The translations under genes were made by a program, and so were the position numbers. Source: Planctomycetaceae bacterium (GTDB taxonomy: Bacteria; Planctomycetota; Planctomycetia; Pirellulales; Pirellulaceae). Taken from it: a DNA stretch of 64,000 nt. A model generated the notes under the pieces. It saw only the letters and a list, made by a program, of their open reading frames with translations, did no database searches and was not told where the DNA came from. The DNA lies in contig JAEUIQ010000001.1 of the NCBI GenBank assembly GCA_016794985.1, positions 1-64,000 on the forward strand. Direction: 5' to 3'. Shown here piece after piece: positions 52,763 to 61,860 of the stretch (position 1 is its first letter; every line of letters starts with the position of its first letter).

Positions 52763-55390
52763 TCATCGGACTCGCCATGGATCGCTGAGAAACGCTCGAA
52801 CCGTGACCTCGCCGCTTTCGTGAACCCCCACGAGAATCGCCCCAACTTGGTCGGTAATCCAGGTTTTAGTGCCGACTTGTTGATAAGCCTCGATCGTTTC
52901 CGGCGAGATGCGGCGTTCAAGCCCGCTGAGAATTGCATGGTCGGACTTGGCCCAGTTCGCCACCAGCTTTGGCTGGCTTTCGCGACTGCCATGATGAGGA
53001 ACTTGGATAATATCGAAATTCCCTGGTTCCTGTTCGAGCAACGATTGCAGACCCGCACCCTCGACATCGGCGGTCAGCAAAATCCGCCGTGAACCATACT
53101 CGACCAACAGAACCAAACTGTTCGAGTTATCACCGTCCGGGAATGGTTGGACGACCGGCGAAAGAACTCGAATGTTCAAGCCGGGCTCTTGCCACAAAAA
53201 TTGCCCGGCCTGCACCGACGTGAGTGGCACCTTTTCCCGCGCCAGATACTCGCTCAAAAGTTGAATGTACGGGGAATCGCCACTCAACATGTTGGGAGGA
53301 CTGACAAATTCACGAATCGAAAATCGACGCAACAGCTCTGGCACGCCGTTGTAATGATCTAGATCCGCATGGGAAACGACCATTTGATCGATTCGAAGAA
53401 TTCCATGCGCCAACAACACACCCGAGATTCGTTGGCCGGCTGCTCGCGCCGATGGAGCGCTACCGGCATCAAACAGAATCACATGATTTTCGGGCGTCCT
53501 GATCAAAACAGAGCTGCCATGCCCCACATCAACAAATGTCAGTGTGAGTTTCGAATCGACAAACGATCCGGACGCCGTGCGATCCGGACACGGCGGACTG
53601 GGCCAAATATACGCTGCCACGCACAGAAGCGCGCAGCCACCCACAGCGACACGCCGCGTTATCCCTGGATCCCACAACAATAACACCCACCACAGATACC
53701 AAAGAATGATCCAGCCCCAACCTGGCGAAGTCACCCACAGATAGCTGCCTGGCAAAACATAAGACCACTCGACGATCCCATTCATCAAATCCAAAGATGT
53801 GCCGCACATCCAGCCTAAGCCACTTGCCAACATGTCCGACACCGGCGCCGTCACCAACACCGCAAAACCACTCAACAAAGCGAAGGTCATTGGCAGAATG
53901 ACCAGTGGATTGATTAGGAGACCGATCCATGCCAACAGGTTGAAATAGTGCATTACCAAGGGCAAGCCAGCCACGAAGACCGCCAAGCCACACAAGTAAA
54001 CTTCACGTACGGCCCGAACCACGCCCCAGCCAACACGCTCGATCGTCGTGTATCGAGACTCGCGCAACTCTTGGAGCGGTGACGGAACGACTCGCGCGCG
54101 ATGCTGCGCAAAAACAACGATTCCTGCCACTGCCAAAAAAGATAATTGTGTTCCAGCTTCCGCGATCTGATGCGGCTGGATTGCGAAGACCACGACCAAA
54201 GCCACTGCCAAAGAGTTGAATGACAACGCCCGACGCCCAATCAAGGTCGCGACGCACATGATGGTTGTCAGGACCGCAGCTCGGACAATCGGTGGCCGAA
54301 ACTCGACCAACCACGCGTAGAACAAAACCATCAAAATGGTCCCAATCAAAACGGGTCGTTGCGGAACGAAGCTCCATCGACTCCACCACAAGATGGCTCC
54401 AGCCAAGATCCCGAGATGCAGCCCCGAGATTGCCAACACATGAACCGTTCCCGTAGCCGCGTATTGTTGCCGCAAATCAACATCCAACATGGAACGATCG
54501 CCCAACAGAATGGCGGCAGCCAACGGATACTGTTCGTCTGCCACGTGGCGCCGCAATACCGTTTTGAAATATTGGCGCAAGCGATCACCTGCCGCCGACC
54601 AATGCCACTCTTTTCTCGTGATCTCGATCTGTCCCGGGTGATTCATCGTCAATTGCCCGTCAAAACCGTTTAGCCACAGGTAGCGACGATAGTCCAGTTG
54701 GCGCGGGTTCTTGCTTGGCGGCGGCAGCGAAATTCTTCCCAGCAGCTGCACTTGCTGACCAATGTCAACGACGGCTGGGGTCTCCCCATCGGCGACTTCT
54801 TGGGCCGCTTCATAGGCGACCCCCGCTTCGTCCAGCATCTGCGGGCTCTCTAAGGTGCAGTCCAAGCGTCCGCGCAAAGGTTCCCAGCCTTGTGACGTTT
54901 CATAGGCTTCTGTTTGTACCGAAAACTTGAGCTTCGGTATCGTGAAACGAAACGACTCAAACAGGTCTCGTGGTTTCTGGTGCGGTGATGGCGTAATCGA
55001 TGTGACCGTGCCGCGAACCCGAATGACGCGAATCTCTTGCGAGTCCCGCGGAAGGAGTTGCCGAAATGTCGGATGTTGGCCTGGTTCGCGCAGTTGACTC
55101 CAGAAACCACCCAGGGCGATCAAGACGCACACGAACCCGAGAACTCGCCAACTACGGTGTCGAGCCCAACGAGTGGTGCTGAGGGCAATCATCGCTCCCA
55201 TCAAAGCGACGAACCACCCCGTCAGGTCCAGCCAACGTGTTTGTTGGATCAAGTAACCCGTTAGCAGAAACACCGCTGCCCAGGTCGAACGAGTCGGTGG
55301 TCGAAGACGCGCCCACCAGCAGCGAACCAGCGAAATCGCTGGGGCCAGAGGATTTCGTTTGAGGATTGAGCCTGCCGCTCCGGTAGTCAT
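52763..55390 (-). CDS. comEC: ComEC/Rec2-type DNA-uptake channel
   Basis: The three-part ComEC plan is complete. After a cluster of N-terminal helices comes the OB-like DUF4131 domain (about 100-260), then the competence channel domain (about 280-560: ATGTVHVLAISGLHLGILAG is the family signature, then LSFLAVAGIVVFA and many helices), and a C-terminal metallo-beta-lactamase nuclease-like domain (about 615-875: FVDVGHGSSVLIRTPENHVILFDAG, VVSHADLDHYNGV, ILLTADVEG, VPHHGSRES). H-x-D-x-D-H in SHADLDH suggests metal binding. The 875-residue size is usual. The ATG 55390 overlaps the oxidoreductase stop (ATGA). Confidence 0.93.
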   Translation of the reverse strand: MTTGAAGSILKRNPLAPAISLVRCWWARLRPPTRSTWAAVFLLTGYLIQQTRWLDLTGWFVALMGAMIALSTTRWARHRSWRVLGFVCVLIALGGFWSQLREPGQHPTFRQLLPRDSQEIRVIRVRGTVTSITPSPHQKPRDLFESFRFTIPKLKFSVQTEAYETSQGWEPLRGRLDCTLESPQMLDEAGVAYEAAQEVADGETPAVVDIGQQVQLLGRISLPPPSKNPRQLDYRRYLWLNGFDGQLTMNHPGQIEITRKEWHWSAAGDRLRQYFKTVLRRHVADEQYPLAAAILLGDRSMLDVDLRQQYAATGTVHVLAISGLHLGILAGAILWWSRWSFVPQRPVLIGTILMVLFYAWLVEFRPPIVRAAVLTTIMCVATLIGRRALSFNSLAVALVVVFAIQPHQIAEAGTQLSFLAVAGIVVFAQHRARVVPSPLQELRESRYTTIERVGWGVVRAVREVYLCGLAVFVAGLPLVMHYFNLLAWIGLLINPLVILPMTFALLSGFAVLVTAPVSDMLASGLGWMCGTSLDLMNGIVEWSYVLPGSYLWVTSPGWGWIILWYLWWVLLLWDPGITRRVAVGGCALLCVAAYIWPSPPCPDRTASGSFVDSKLTLTFVDVGHGSSVLIRTPENHVILFDAGSAPSARAAGQRISGVLLAHGILRIDQMVVSHADLDHYNGVPELLRRFSIREFVSPPNMLSGDSPYIQLLSEYLAREKVPLTSVQAGQFLWQEPGLNIRVLSPVVQPFPDGDNSNSLVLLVEYGSRRILLTADVEGAGLQSLLEQEPGNFDIIQVPHHGSRESQPKLVANWAKSDHAILSGLERRISPETIEAYQQVGTKTWITDQVGAILVGVHESGEVTVRAFLSDPWRVR

Positions 55391-56802
55391 TCGCCAGTCA
55401 GCACCGCTTGAGGATGGATCCAAGGCGCTCGGTAATTTCGAGCCAACCGCGCCGTTGCTGCTTCATCACCTGGAATCGTTCGAGTCGCCGGGTCGTATGT
55501 CAAGCTCCGGCCTAGCTCGAGAGACAAATTGCCCAACACGCAGGCGCTACTCGAGATATGTCCCTGCATGATATCTGCGACCGGTCGCGTGCGGTGGACC
55601 GTCGCGGCCAGGAAGTCCTGCATGTGGCGACGGATGGCGGGCGCCACGTGTCGCTCGAGATCTGGTTCGTGTTCGTCTTCTGGATACTTCTGAAGTTCCA
55701 TCTCAACTTGGCCCGATTCGGCGGGTCCATTGCCAAAGGGTTCAAAGTCCCAGCGATTGACGCTTAACTTCAAAGTGCCTTTCTCACCATAGATAGTTGC
55801 TCCCCATGGGTACCTAGGATCCGGTGGAGCGCCCCAACTTCGATGTTGCCACACGACGGAAAGATCGTCAAAACTGAAGGTCGCGGTTTGCGAGTCCGTG
55901 ATGTTGGCCGTTTTGCCTTTCTCGACATGCACGCCACCAATGCTGTGGACTTGCTTTGGCCAACCCAAGTCCAATATCCAACGAACCGTATCGAGCATGT
56001 GAACGCACATGTCGCCCATGATGCCGTTGCCATACTCCATAAAGGCTCGCCAAGATCGCGGATGCATGATGCCGCGATAAGGCAACAGTGGTGCTGGGCC
56101 AGTCCAAAAGTCAAAATCCAAATGATCCGGAACCGCGCTAGGGGCGGCGGTATCTCGTGACCGCATATGGTAGTAGCAATAGACCTCCGCGTGTCCAATG
56201 GGACCCAACTTGCCTTGATCAATGATCTTCTGTTTGGCATCAATCAGATGGGGCGTGCTCCGACGTTGGGTTCCAACTTGAACCACCCGCTCGGTTGTCC
56301 GCGCGACATGCACCATCGCCTCGCCTTCCAGCACATCGACACCCACGGGCTTTTGCACATACACGTCCGCTCCCGCTTCGCAAGCCGCGATCATGGGCAG
56401 CGCATGCCAATGATCCGGTGTCGCAATCAAGACCAGATCCAAATCTTTAGCCGCCAACATCTCGCGATAATCGTGAAACCCTACCGGCTTTTGTCGCGAT
56501 AACTGTCGCTGCGCGACAACGTCGATCGCGCTTCCCAACATGCGTCGATCGACGTCGCACATCGAAACGACGTTGACGTCTGCAACTTGGATCAGTCGCA
56601 ACAAATCGCACTTTCCGTACCAACCACATCCGATCAATCCGACGCGCTTTCCTCGTCCGGCTTCCCGCGCAACCTCCGCCAGATCTTCTGCGTTCCAATC
56701 CCTCGAACTGGCCGCGGTCTGAGTTGTGGTCGCGTGCCAGGTGCCAAGTCCGGCCACGGAGACGGCAGCAGACCCGCGGGTGATGAACTGACGACGTTGC
56801 AT
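55387..56802 (-). CDS. Gfo/Idh/MocA oxidoreductase with Tat signal
   Basis: The 471-residue protein begins MQRRQFITRGSAAVSVAGLG, a twin-arginine signal. The Rossmann domain is GKRVGLIGCGWYGKCDLLRL with VVSMCDVDRRML, then DLVLIATPDHWHALPMIAACEAGADVYVQKPVG (Glu/Lys-Pro block), and the C-terminal domain has the YGNGIMGDMCVHMLDTVRWILDLGWPK block. Tat export of these NAD(P)-binding proteins is typical of planctomycetes, where substrates are probably sugars. The substrate is not predictable. Its stop overlaps the comEC start, which suggests a transcript but hardly a shared function. Confidence 0.9.
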   Translation of the reverse strand: MQRRQFITRGSAAVSVAGLGTWHATTTQTAASSRDWNAEDLAEVAREAGRGKRVGLIGCGWYGKCDLLRLIQVADVNVVSMCDVDRRMLGSAIDVVAQRQLSRQKPVGFHDYREMLAAKDLDLVLIATPDHWHALPMIAACEAGADVYVQKPVGVDVLEGEAMVHVARTTERVVQVGTQRRSTPHLIDAKQKIIDQGKLGPIGHAEVYCYYHMRSRDTAAPSAVPDHLDFDFWTGPAPLLPYRGIMHPRSWRAFMEYGNGIMGDMCVHMLDTVRWILDLGWPKQVHSIGGVHVEKGKTANITDSQTATFSFDDLSVVWQHRSWGAPPDPRYPWGATIYGEKGTLKLSVNRWDFEPFGNGPAESGQVEMELQKYPEDEHEPDLERHVAPAIRRHMQDFLAATVHRTRPVADIMQGHISSSACVLGNLSLELGRSLTYDPATRTIPGDEAATARLARNYRAPWIHPQAVLTGE

Positions 56803-57173
56803 CGAATGATTTCCTTTGTGTGGAGGAAAGGGACCCGTGAAATGGCTTGACGATACTCTATAGACGTCCGACTAGCCTCGCGACGGCTTCTTGGAGCTCG
56901 GGCAATCCCCCATCGAGATGACCCCCAGAGACCCCAGGACGCACCAACCAAGTATACTGGATGCGTTGATCGCTGTGGGCGAGGTCGATCAGTCGGTTGG
57001 TGGTCGCGGCTGGAGTTTCCGGCTACGATACCTACGATGATTCGCACGGCGACGCGGGCGCGATGTCGAATCTACGGAGCGAGTCCACGGAGCGAGCCGT
57101 CCGACGAGCTTTCTGGCCGTTTGCTCGCGAGATCTCTACTCGGTCTTGATCGTATTACTTGGAAAGGTCGAAC
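56803..57173. other. Divergent intergenic region
   Basis: It lies between the oxidoreductase and the transglutaminase/esterase gene. No gene or clear promoter was seen. Confidence 0.4.
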
Positions 57174-59525
57174 TTGATTTTGCCTCGAACAACTTTGGTA
57201 TTGGCTGGTTTGTGGTTTGCATCGCTGGATGTTGCCGTCCTACCGCTGGCGAGCGGTTTAGCTCCTTTGGCACTCGCGGTGGCCACCAACGATGAATTGG
57301 CAGAGCCATTGAATTTGGCTGGAGACAACCGCCATCAGATCGAGCAAGCGCTGCGAGAATGTCCCGCCGATCAACAAAGCGCGATGCGATTCTTAGTTCA
57401 GCACATGCCTCCGCGTGATTTGCAGACATTGTCGGCCGCCTTCCTCTTGGAACATGTGGCCATTGCGTTCGAGGCACGCAGTGCGGCGAAGTGGGGTGCG
57501 AGTGTACCCGATGAGATCTTTTTGAACGAGATTCTGCCCTACGCCAACGTCAACGAGTCTCGCGATAATGTTCGGCGCCAATTGCGAGACCAGTTTTGGC
57601 CGATCGTCAAAGACTTGGACTCGATCAGCCTGGCGACGGCGCGCCTGAATCACGAGGTGTTTCAACAGACCGGCGTTCACTACTCGACGCAACGACGACG
57701 ACCGGATCAAGGACCGCAAGAAACTCTCGACAACAAGACAGCTTCGTGCACGGGGTTGTCGATCTTGCTGATCGATGTCTGCCGAGCGTGTGGAATTCCG
57801 GCGCGGTTTGTCGGCACGCCACGTTGGTCCGACAATAGCGGCAATCATTCTTGGATTGAAGTGTGGGATAATGGTTGGCATTTCACTGGAGCGGCCGAAC
57901 CCACCGGCGATCAATTGAATCAAGCCTGGTTTGTCGATCGCGCGGCCCAGGCCACGGTCGGCGATCGACAGCACGGCATTTTCGCGGTCAGTTATCGTCG
58001 CACCGACTTGAAGTTTCCGTTGGTGTGGCAACGTGGCGAAAATCATGTCCATGCCGTTGAGGTCACCGAACGATACGCTAAAACTCCGCTGCGACCGGCG
58101 GGCACGATCGACGTTCGCTTCAAAGCCTTGGCGCCGGGCCAACCGCAGCGTTGTCGTGCCAACTTGTTGATCAAAGACGAAGCCGGCGAAGTTGTTTTTC
58201 GCGGCCAAACGCTCGATGAATCGGCCGATAGCAATAACCATCTTACGGCCGCCCTAAAACCCGGGAAGTATCAACTAGAAGTCACGCTCGACCAGAACAC
58301 GACGCGTCAAGATTTTGTCGCCGAACAAGACGGCCAACTGGTTACGGTTCGCACTGCGACCGTCGACCCCACGCTCGAAGCGCTTCAAGCTTGGTGCGAG
58401 TCCGACGTCACGACCCGCGGCGAATTATCGCAGCAACCGTTTGCGGATACTCCACTCACGAAAACGCAAGCCGAACAAGCCAAGCAGATGTTGGTTGCGG
58501 ATCACCAACGGCGGCTTCGCTTGGAACGTGCTGCGGAGCACGAAGCGAAGGTCTTGACTCATGGCGAATTGAAAATGCCCTACGACGTGCGGGTGTTTGG
58601 AGAACGTCCCGCCGCGGGTCACAGCCTTTATATCTCCATGCACGGCGGGGGCGGCGCTCCGAAGCGCGTCAACGATCAACAATGGCAGAACCAAAAGCGG
58701 CTGTATGAATTGGAGGAGGGGATCTACGTCGCACCGCGCGCCCCGACCGACACTTGGAACCTCTGGCATCAGGATCATATCGACGTTTTGTTCACACGTT
58801 TGATCGAGAACATGATCGTCTTGGAAGGAATCGACCCCAACCGCGTCTACATCACCGGTTATTCCGCTGGAGGCGATGGCGTGTATCAATTGGCGCCGCG
58901 AATGGCAGACCAATTGGCCGCCGCCGCGATGATGGCCGGCCATCCGAACGAGACTCAAGCGCTCGGTCTGCGGAACTTGCCCTTCACTTTGCACATGGGC
59001 GAACTGGATTCGGCCTACGATCGCAATAAAATTGCGGAACAATGGTCCGCCCAACTGGCCACCCTTCAGGCAGCCGATCCCAAGGGTTATATCCACTGGG
59101 CGAAGATCCACGCCGGGAAAGGGCACTGGATGGATCGCGACGATGCCGAAGGTGTGAAATGGATGGGCCAATACTCGCGGAATCTCATTCCGGACCGAGT
59201 TGTCTGGTTGCAAGATGATGTTCTCCATTCGCGTTTTTATTGGCTGGCGGTCGGCCCTCAACCTGGCAAAGAACGAGAGAAAGTAATCGCTCGGCGCAGC
59301 GGTCAAACCATTGAAATCGAATCCAGCGACCGCAACACGTTGGCCATCCTGTTGCGCGACGATATGCTGGACTTGGAGAACGAGGTCACGATCACCATGG
59401 GCGAGCGCGTTGTCTTTAAGGGACAAGCATCGCGCACGATTGCCAACCTGTCTCGCACCTTGCACGACCGCGGCGACCCCGAGGCGATGTTCTCGGCCCA
59501 AATCGAGTTGAACCTTGAACGTTGA
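57174..59525 (+). CDS. Exported transglutaminase-like / esterase-like two-domain protein
   Basis: A 783-residue product with a signal peptide (LVLAGLWFASLDVAVLPLA). Residues about 130-260 form a transglutaminase-like cysteine-protease fold: Cys192 in DNKTASCTGLSILL and His225 in NHSWIEVWDNGWHF, with an acidic residue following. Residues about 290-400 are a beta-sandwich (carboxypeptidase regulatory-like). From about 470 comes an alpha/beta hydrolase with Ser564 in GYSAGGDG, an Asp in HMGELDSAYDRN and a His in AGKGHWMD. The fusion is unusual and suggests combined peptide/ester processing at the surface. The TTG at 57174 is preferred because GGAAAGG lies six bases upstream; 57159 is the other choice. 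Confidence 0.82.
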   Translation: MILPRTTLVLAGLWFASLDVAVLPLASGLAPLALAVATNDELAEPLNLAGDNRHQIEQALRECPADQQSAMRFLVQHMPPRDLQTLSAAFLLEHVAIAFEARSAAKWGASVPDEIFLNEILPYANVNESRDNVRRQLRDQFWPIVKDLDSISLATARLNHEVFQQTGVHYSTQRRRPDQGPQETLDNKTASCTGLSILLIDVCRACGIPARFVGTPRWSDNSGNHSWIEVWDNGWHFTGAAEPTGDQLNQAWFVDRAAQATVGDRQHGIFAVSYRRTDLKFPLVWQRGENHVHAVEVTERYAKTPLRPAGTIDVRFKALAPGQPQRCRANLLIKDEAGEVVFRGQTLDESADSNNHLTAALKPGKYQLEVTLDQNTTRQDFVAEQDGQLVTVRTATVDPTLEALQAWCESDVTTRGELSQQPFADTPLTKTQAEQAKQMLVADHQRRLRLERAAEHEAKVLTHGELKMPYDVRVFGERPAAGHSLYISMHGGGGAPKRVNDQQWQNQKRLYELEEGIYVAPRAPTDTWNLWHQDHIDVLFTRLIENMIVLEGIDPNRVYITGYSAGGDGVYQLAPRMADQLAAAAMMAGHPNETQALGLRNLPFTLHMGELDSAYDRNKIAEQWSAQLATLQAADPKGYIHWAKIHAGKGHWMDRDDAEGVKWMGQYSRNLIPDRVVWLQDDVLHSRFYWLAVGPQPGKEREKVIARRSGQTIEIESSDRNTLAILLRDDMLDLENEVTITMGERVVFKGQASRTIANLSRTLHDRGDPEAMFSAQIELNLER

Positions 59526-59900
59526 TAGGACGTCGGGCGTAACGTCCGGCAAAGCTGTGAAGCATTTTTCCTGGTGAGGTCAGGCCCGAAAGGGCCGATA
59601 CAGCCCTCGCCGGTGTGCGCGAGCCACCGGTTAGATTGGTATAACGATCAGAAAAGGCCTGAACGGCCGACACAGGTGTGGAGGCGACAGCTCACCACAC
59701 CACAACGCGTCGCAACGTGGGGCGTAGGGTGGTGTCGAGCAAGTCGCGTCAGAAAACTCGAGCGTTTGGCGGAGTAACTTCGGAGAACAACTTGGCCAAC
59801 CGTCGATTGCGATCAACTTGCGCGACGCACCCAAGCTTACGTCCCGCCGCAACTCCATCACCAAACAATCACACAAGGAACACTTACACGAGGAATACTT
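59526..59900. other. Gap with dispersed palindromic elements
   Basis: It contains two GGCC palindromes (see the repeat entry) and the leader of the second Gfo/Idh/MocA gene, with GAGGAA about 9 bases before its ATG. Confidence 0.5.
59552..59684 (-). repeat. Dispersed palindromic element, copy 5
   Basis: AAGCTGTGAAGCATTTTTC (59552-59570) is followed by CAGGCCCGAAAGGGCCGA and, 60 bp on, AGGCCTGAACGGCCGACAC. In between is GCCACCGGTTAGA, the reverse complement of a block of the 170-bp tandem units at 2.4-3.1 kb. So the tandem units and the dispersed palindromes belong to one family, here in the opposite orientation. Confidence 0.75.
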
Positions 59901-61064
59901 ATGAAATCGCCAAGTTATCTCGATCGTCGTCAGTTTCACTCAGCAATTGCGCTGGGAAGTGCCGTTTCGGTGGCCACGGCGTTGGGGGGTGATGTTTTGG
60001 CCAAGAAAGTTCGCGTGGGGATTATCGGCTGCGGTAGTGTGTCGCGAATGTACTTCCCGAACTTGAAAAAATCTCCCCACGCGGAAATTGTCAGCGCTTG
60101 CGACATCGTTGTCGAACGAGCCAAGAATCGGGCCGCCGAATTTGGCGTCGCCAATGTTTATCCCAACATCGAGGAGATGCTCGCTGGAGCGCCGTTCGAT
60201 TTGTTGGTCAACTTGACCGACATGCAGGAGCACGAGCATTTGAATCGGAAAGCGATTCAAGCCGGCAAACACGTTTGGAGTGAAAAACCGATTGCCAACT
60301 CGTTGGCAGCCGGACAAGAACTGTTGAAGATGGCCGTTGAACGAGGGCAGCGGTTGTGGGGGGCGCCAACCGTGGTGCAAAGCCCTCAATTCGAGTTCAT
60401 GGCCAAAACGCTGGCCAAAGGTCTCCTGGGTTCGGTCGCCACGGCACATGCCAGCTACGGGCATTTGGGTCCGGATTGGTCTTCGTTCTTTTACGAGAAA
60501 AACGGTGGCAGTCTGCCGGACTTGGGAGTCTATCAATTGAGCTTCATGACGGGTCTGTTCGGACCGGCCAAGTCCGTCACTGCCATGACCAGCATCATCA
60601 CCCCACAGCGCAACATTCAAGGCAAAGGCGAAATCACCGTTGGCGAAGAAGACAACGCGGTCGTGGTTATGTCGCACGCCAGTGGTGTGATCTCGCACGT
60701 CGAAAGCAGCTTCAACTTCTTCAACCCCAACGATCATGCCTACGCGGGCCAAGATCACCACACGCTAACGGTCACCGGTCGTAAAGGCGTGATGAAGTTG
60801 GCCGGCTACGACTGGGGCCCACACGGGGTGGACCTGAGCACGCAAGATCAACCGGAGTGGAAGCGCCACGCGGGTGAACCTCACGATTACGTGTGGGAGA
60901 ATGGAGCCTCGTTGGTATGCGAATGTCTGGCCACAGGGAAAGAGCCATTGGTCACCCCCGAACACGCATTGCACGTGGTCGAGATCATGACGGCCGCGCG
61001 TGAATCGCAAGCGACAGGCAAACACATCCCCATGACGTCCACCTTCAAGTGGCCGATCTTTTGA
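59901..61064 (+). CDS. Gfo/Idh/MocA oxidoreductase, second copy
   Basis: A 387-residue protein beginning MKSPSYLDRRQFHSAIALGS, a Tat-like signal. The Rossmann domain is KKVRVGIIGCGSVSRMYFPNL with IVSACDIVVERAKNRAAEFG, then DLLVNLTDMQEHEHLNRKAIQAGKHVWSEKPIA with the Glu-Lys-Pro block; the C-terminal domain has GGSLPDLGVYQLSFMTGLFGPAK and FNFFNPNDHAYAGQDHHTLTVTG. GAGGAA upstream of ATG 59901 supports the start. It is not closely similar to the oxidoreductase at 55.4-56.8 kb. Stands alone; substrate unknown. Confidence 0.9.
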   Translation: MKSPSYLDRRQFHSAIALGSAVSVATALGGDVLAKKVRVGIIGCGSVSRMYFPNLKKSPHAEIVSACDIVVERAKNRAAEFGVANVYPNIEEMLAGAPFDLLVNLTDMQEHEHLNRKAIQAGKHVWSEKPIANSLAAGQELLKMAVERGQRLWGAPTVVQSPQFEFMAKTLAKGLLGSVATAHASYGHLGPDWSSFFYEKNGGSLPDLGVYQLSFMTGLFGPAKSVTAMTSIITPQRNIQGKGEITVGEEDNAVVVMSHASGVISHVESSFNFFNPNDHAYAGQDHHTLTVTGRKGVMKLAGYDWGPHGVDLSTQDQPEWKRHAGEPHDYVWENGASLVCECLATGKEPLVTPEHALHVVEIMTAARESQATGKHIPMTSTFKWPIF

Positions 61065-61211
61065 GTAAGCACAGAATAGTCAACTTTAAGGTTTGCCAGG
61101 CTCTGTTTGCCGTAGCCGGTTCGGCAGATATACTAAAGGGACGAAGCCATGACTCTTCGCTGCAATTAAACGACACGGTTGGGTATCGGCTTTAACGACC
61201 TGGAGCTAGTG

Positions 61212-61805
61212 ATGACGACTGCAAATCTTCCCCAGAGTTTTCCCTTTCAACCGGTGCGGATGTCGGTGATGCGATATCACGAATTGGTCGCAGCGGGAGC
61301 CTCTACGGAGCACGATGAGGTCGAGTTACTTGATGGAGTGGTGGTTGAGAAGAGGTCCAAGAATCCACGCCATCGCTTAGTAACCCGCAAGTGCGACCTA
61401 GTTCTCTCGCAACGATGCCCCGACGGCTGGCACGTTCAGAATCAGGAGCCTGTCACACTTCAAAATAGCGAACCGGAACCAGACGTCGCCATTGTTCGCG
61501 GACAAATGGAGGATTACTCGCAGCGACATCCACTGTACAACGAGGTCGCACTGGTGGTTGAAGTCTCCGATACAACGCTGGTAACAGATCGCTACAAGTC
61601 CGAATTGTATGCGTTGGCGGGGATTCCCTATTATTGGCTAATCAATTTGACGGATCGCCAAATTGAAGTCATGTCCGACCCACAAGTGGCCGGAAGCGAA
61701 AGTCGATATGCTCGATGCCAAATTCTAAGTATTGGCGATGTCTTGCCGTTCGTTATCTTGGGCCAAACCGTGGCTAAAATCCCAGTCACCGACTTGCTGA
61801 CTTGA
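61212..61805 (+). CDS. Uma2-family (DUF820) PD-(D/E)XK protein
   Basis: A 197-residue protein with the Uma2 pattern: VMRYHELVAAGASTEHDEVELLDGVVVEK at the N terminus, then EPEPDVAIVRG with the catalytic Asp, and VALVVEVSDTTLVTDRYKSELYALAGIPYYWLINL with the Glu-x-Ser/Lys part. The fold is a restriction-endonuclease type, but the family's biological role is unknown; it is expanded in planctomycetes and cyanobacteria. GGAG lies seven bases before ATG 61212, so the extension to 61179 is unlikely. It is 55 bp upstream of the AAA+ gene. Confidence 0.88.
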   Translation: MTTANLPQSFPFQPVRMSVMRYHELVAAGASTEHDEVELLDGVVVEKRSKNPRHRLVTRKCDLVLSQRCPDGWHVQNQEPVTLQNSEPEPDVAIVRGQMEDYSQRHPLYNEVALVVEVSDTTLVTDRYKSELYALAGIPYYWLINLTDRQIEVMSDPQVAGSESRYARCQILSIGDVLPFVILGQTVAKIPVTDLLT

Positions 61806-61860
61806 ATCCGCCAACTCTCGTCCTCGGTCCCATTATCCATAGAAACAGGAGCAGACTCCC

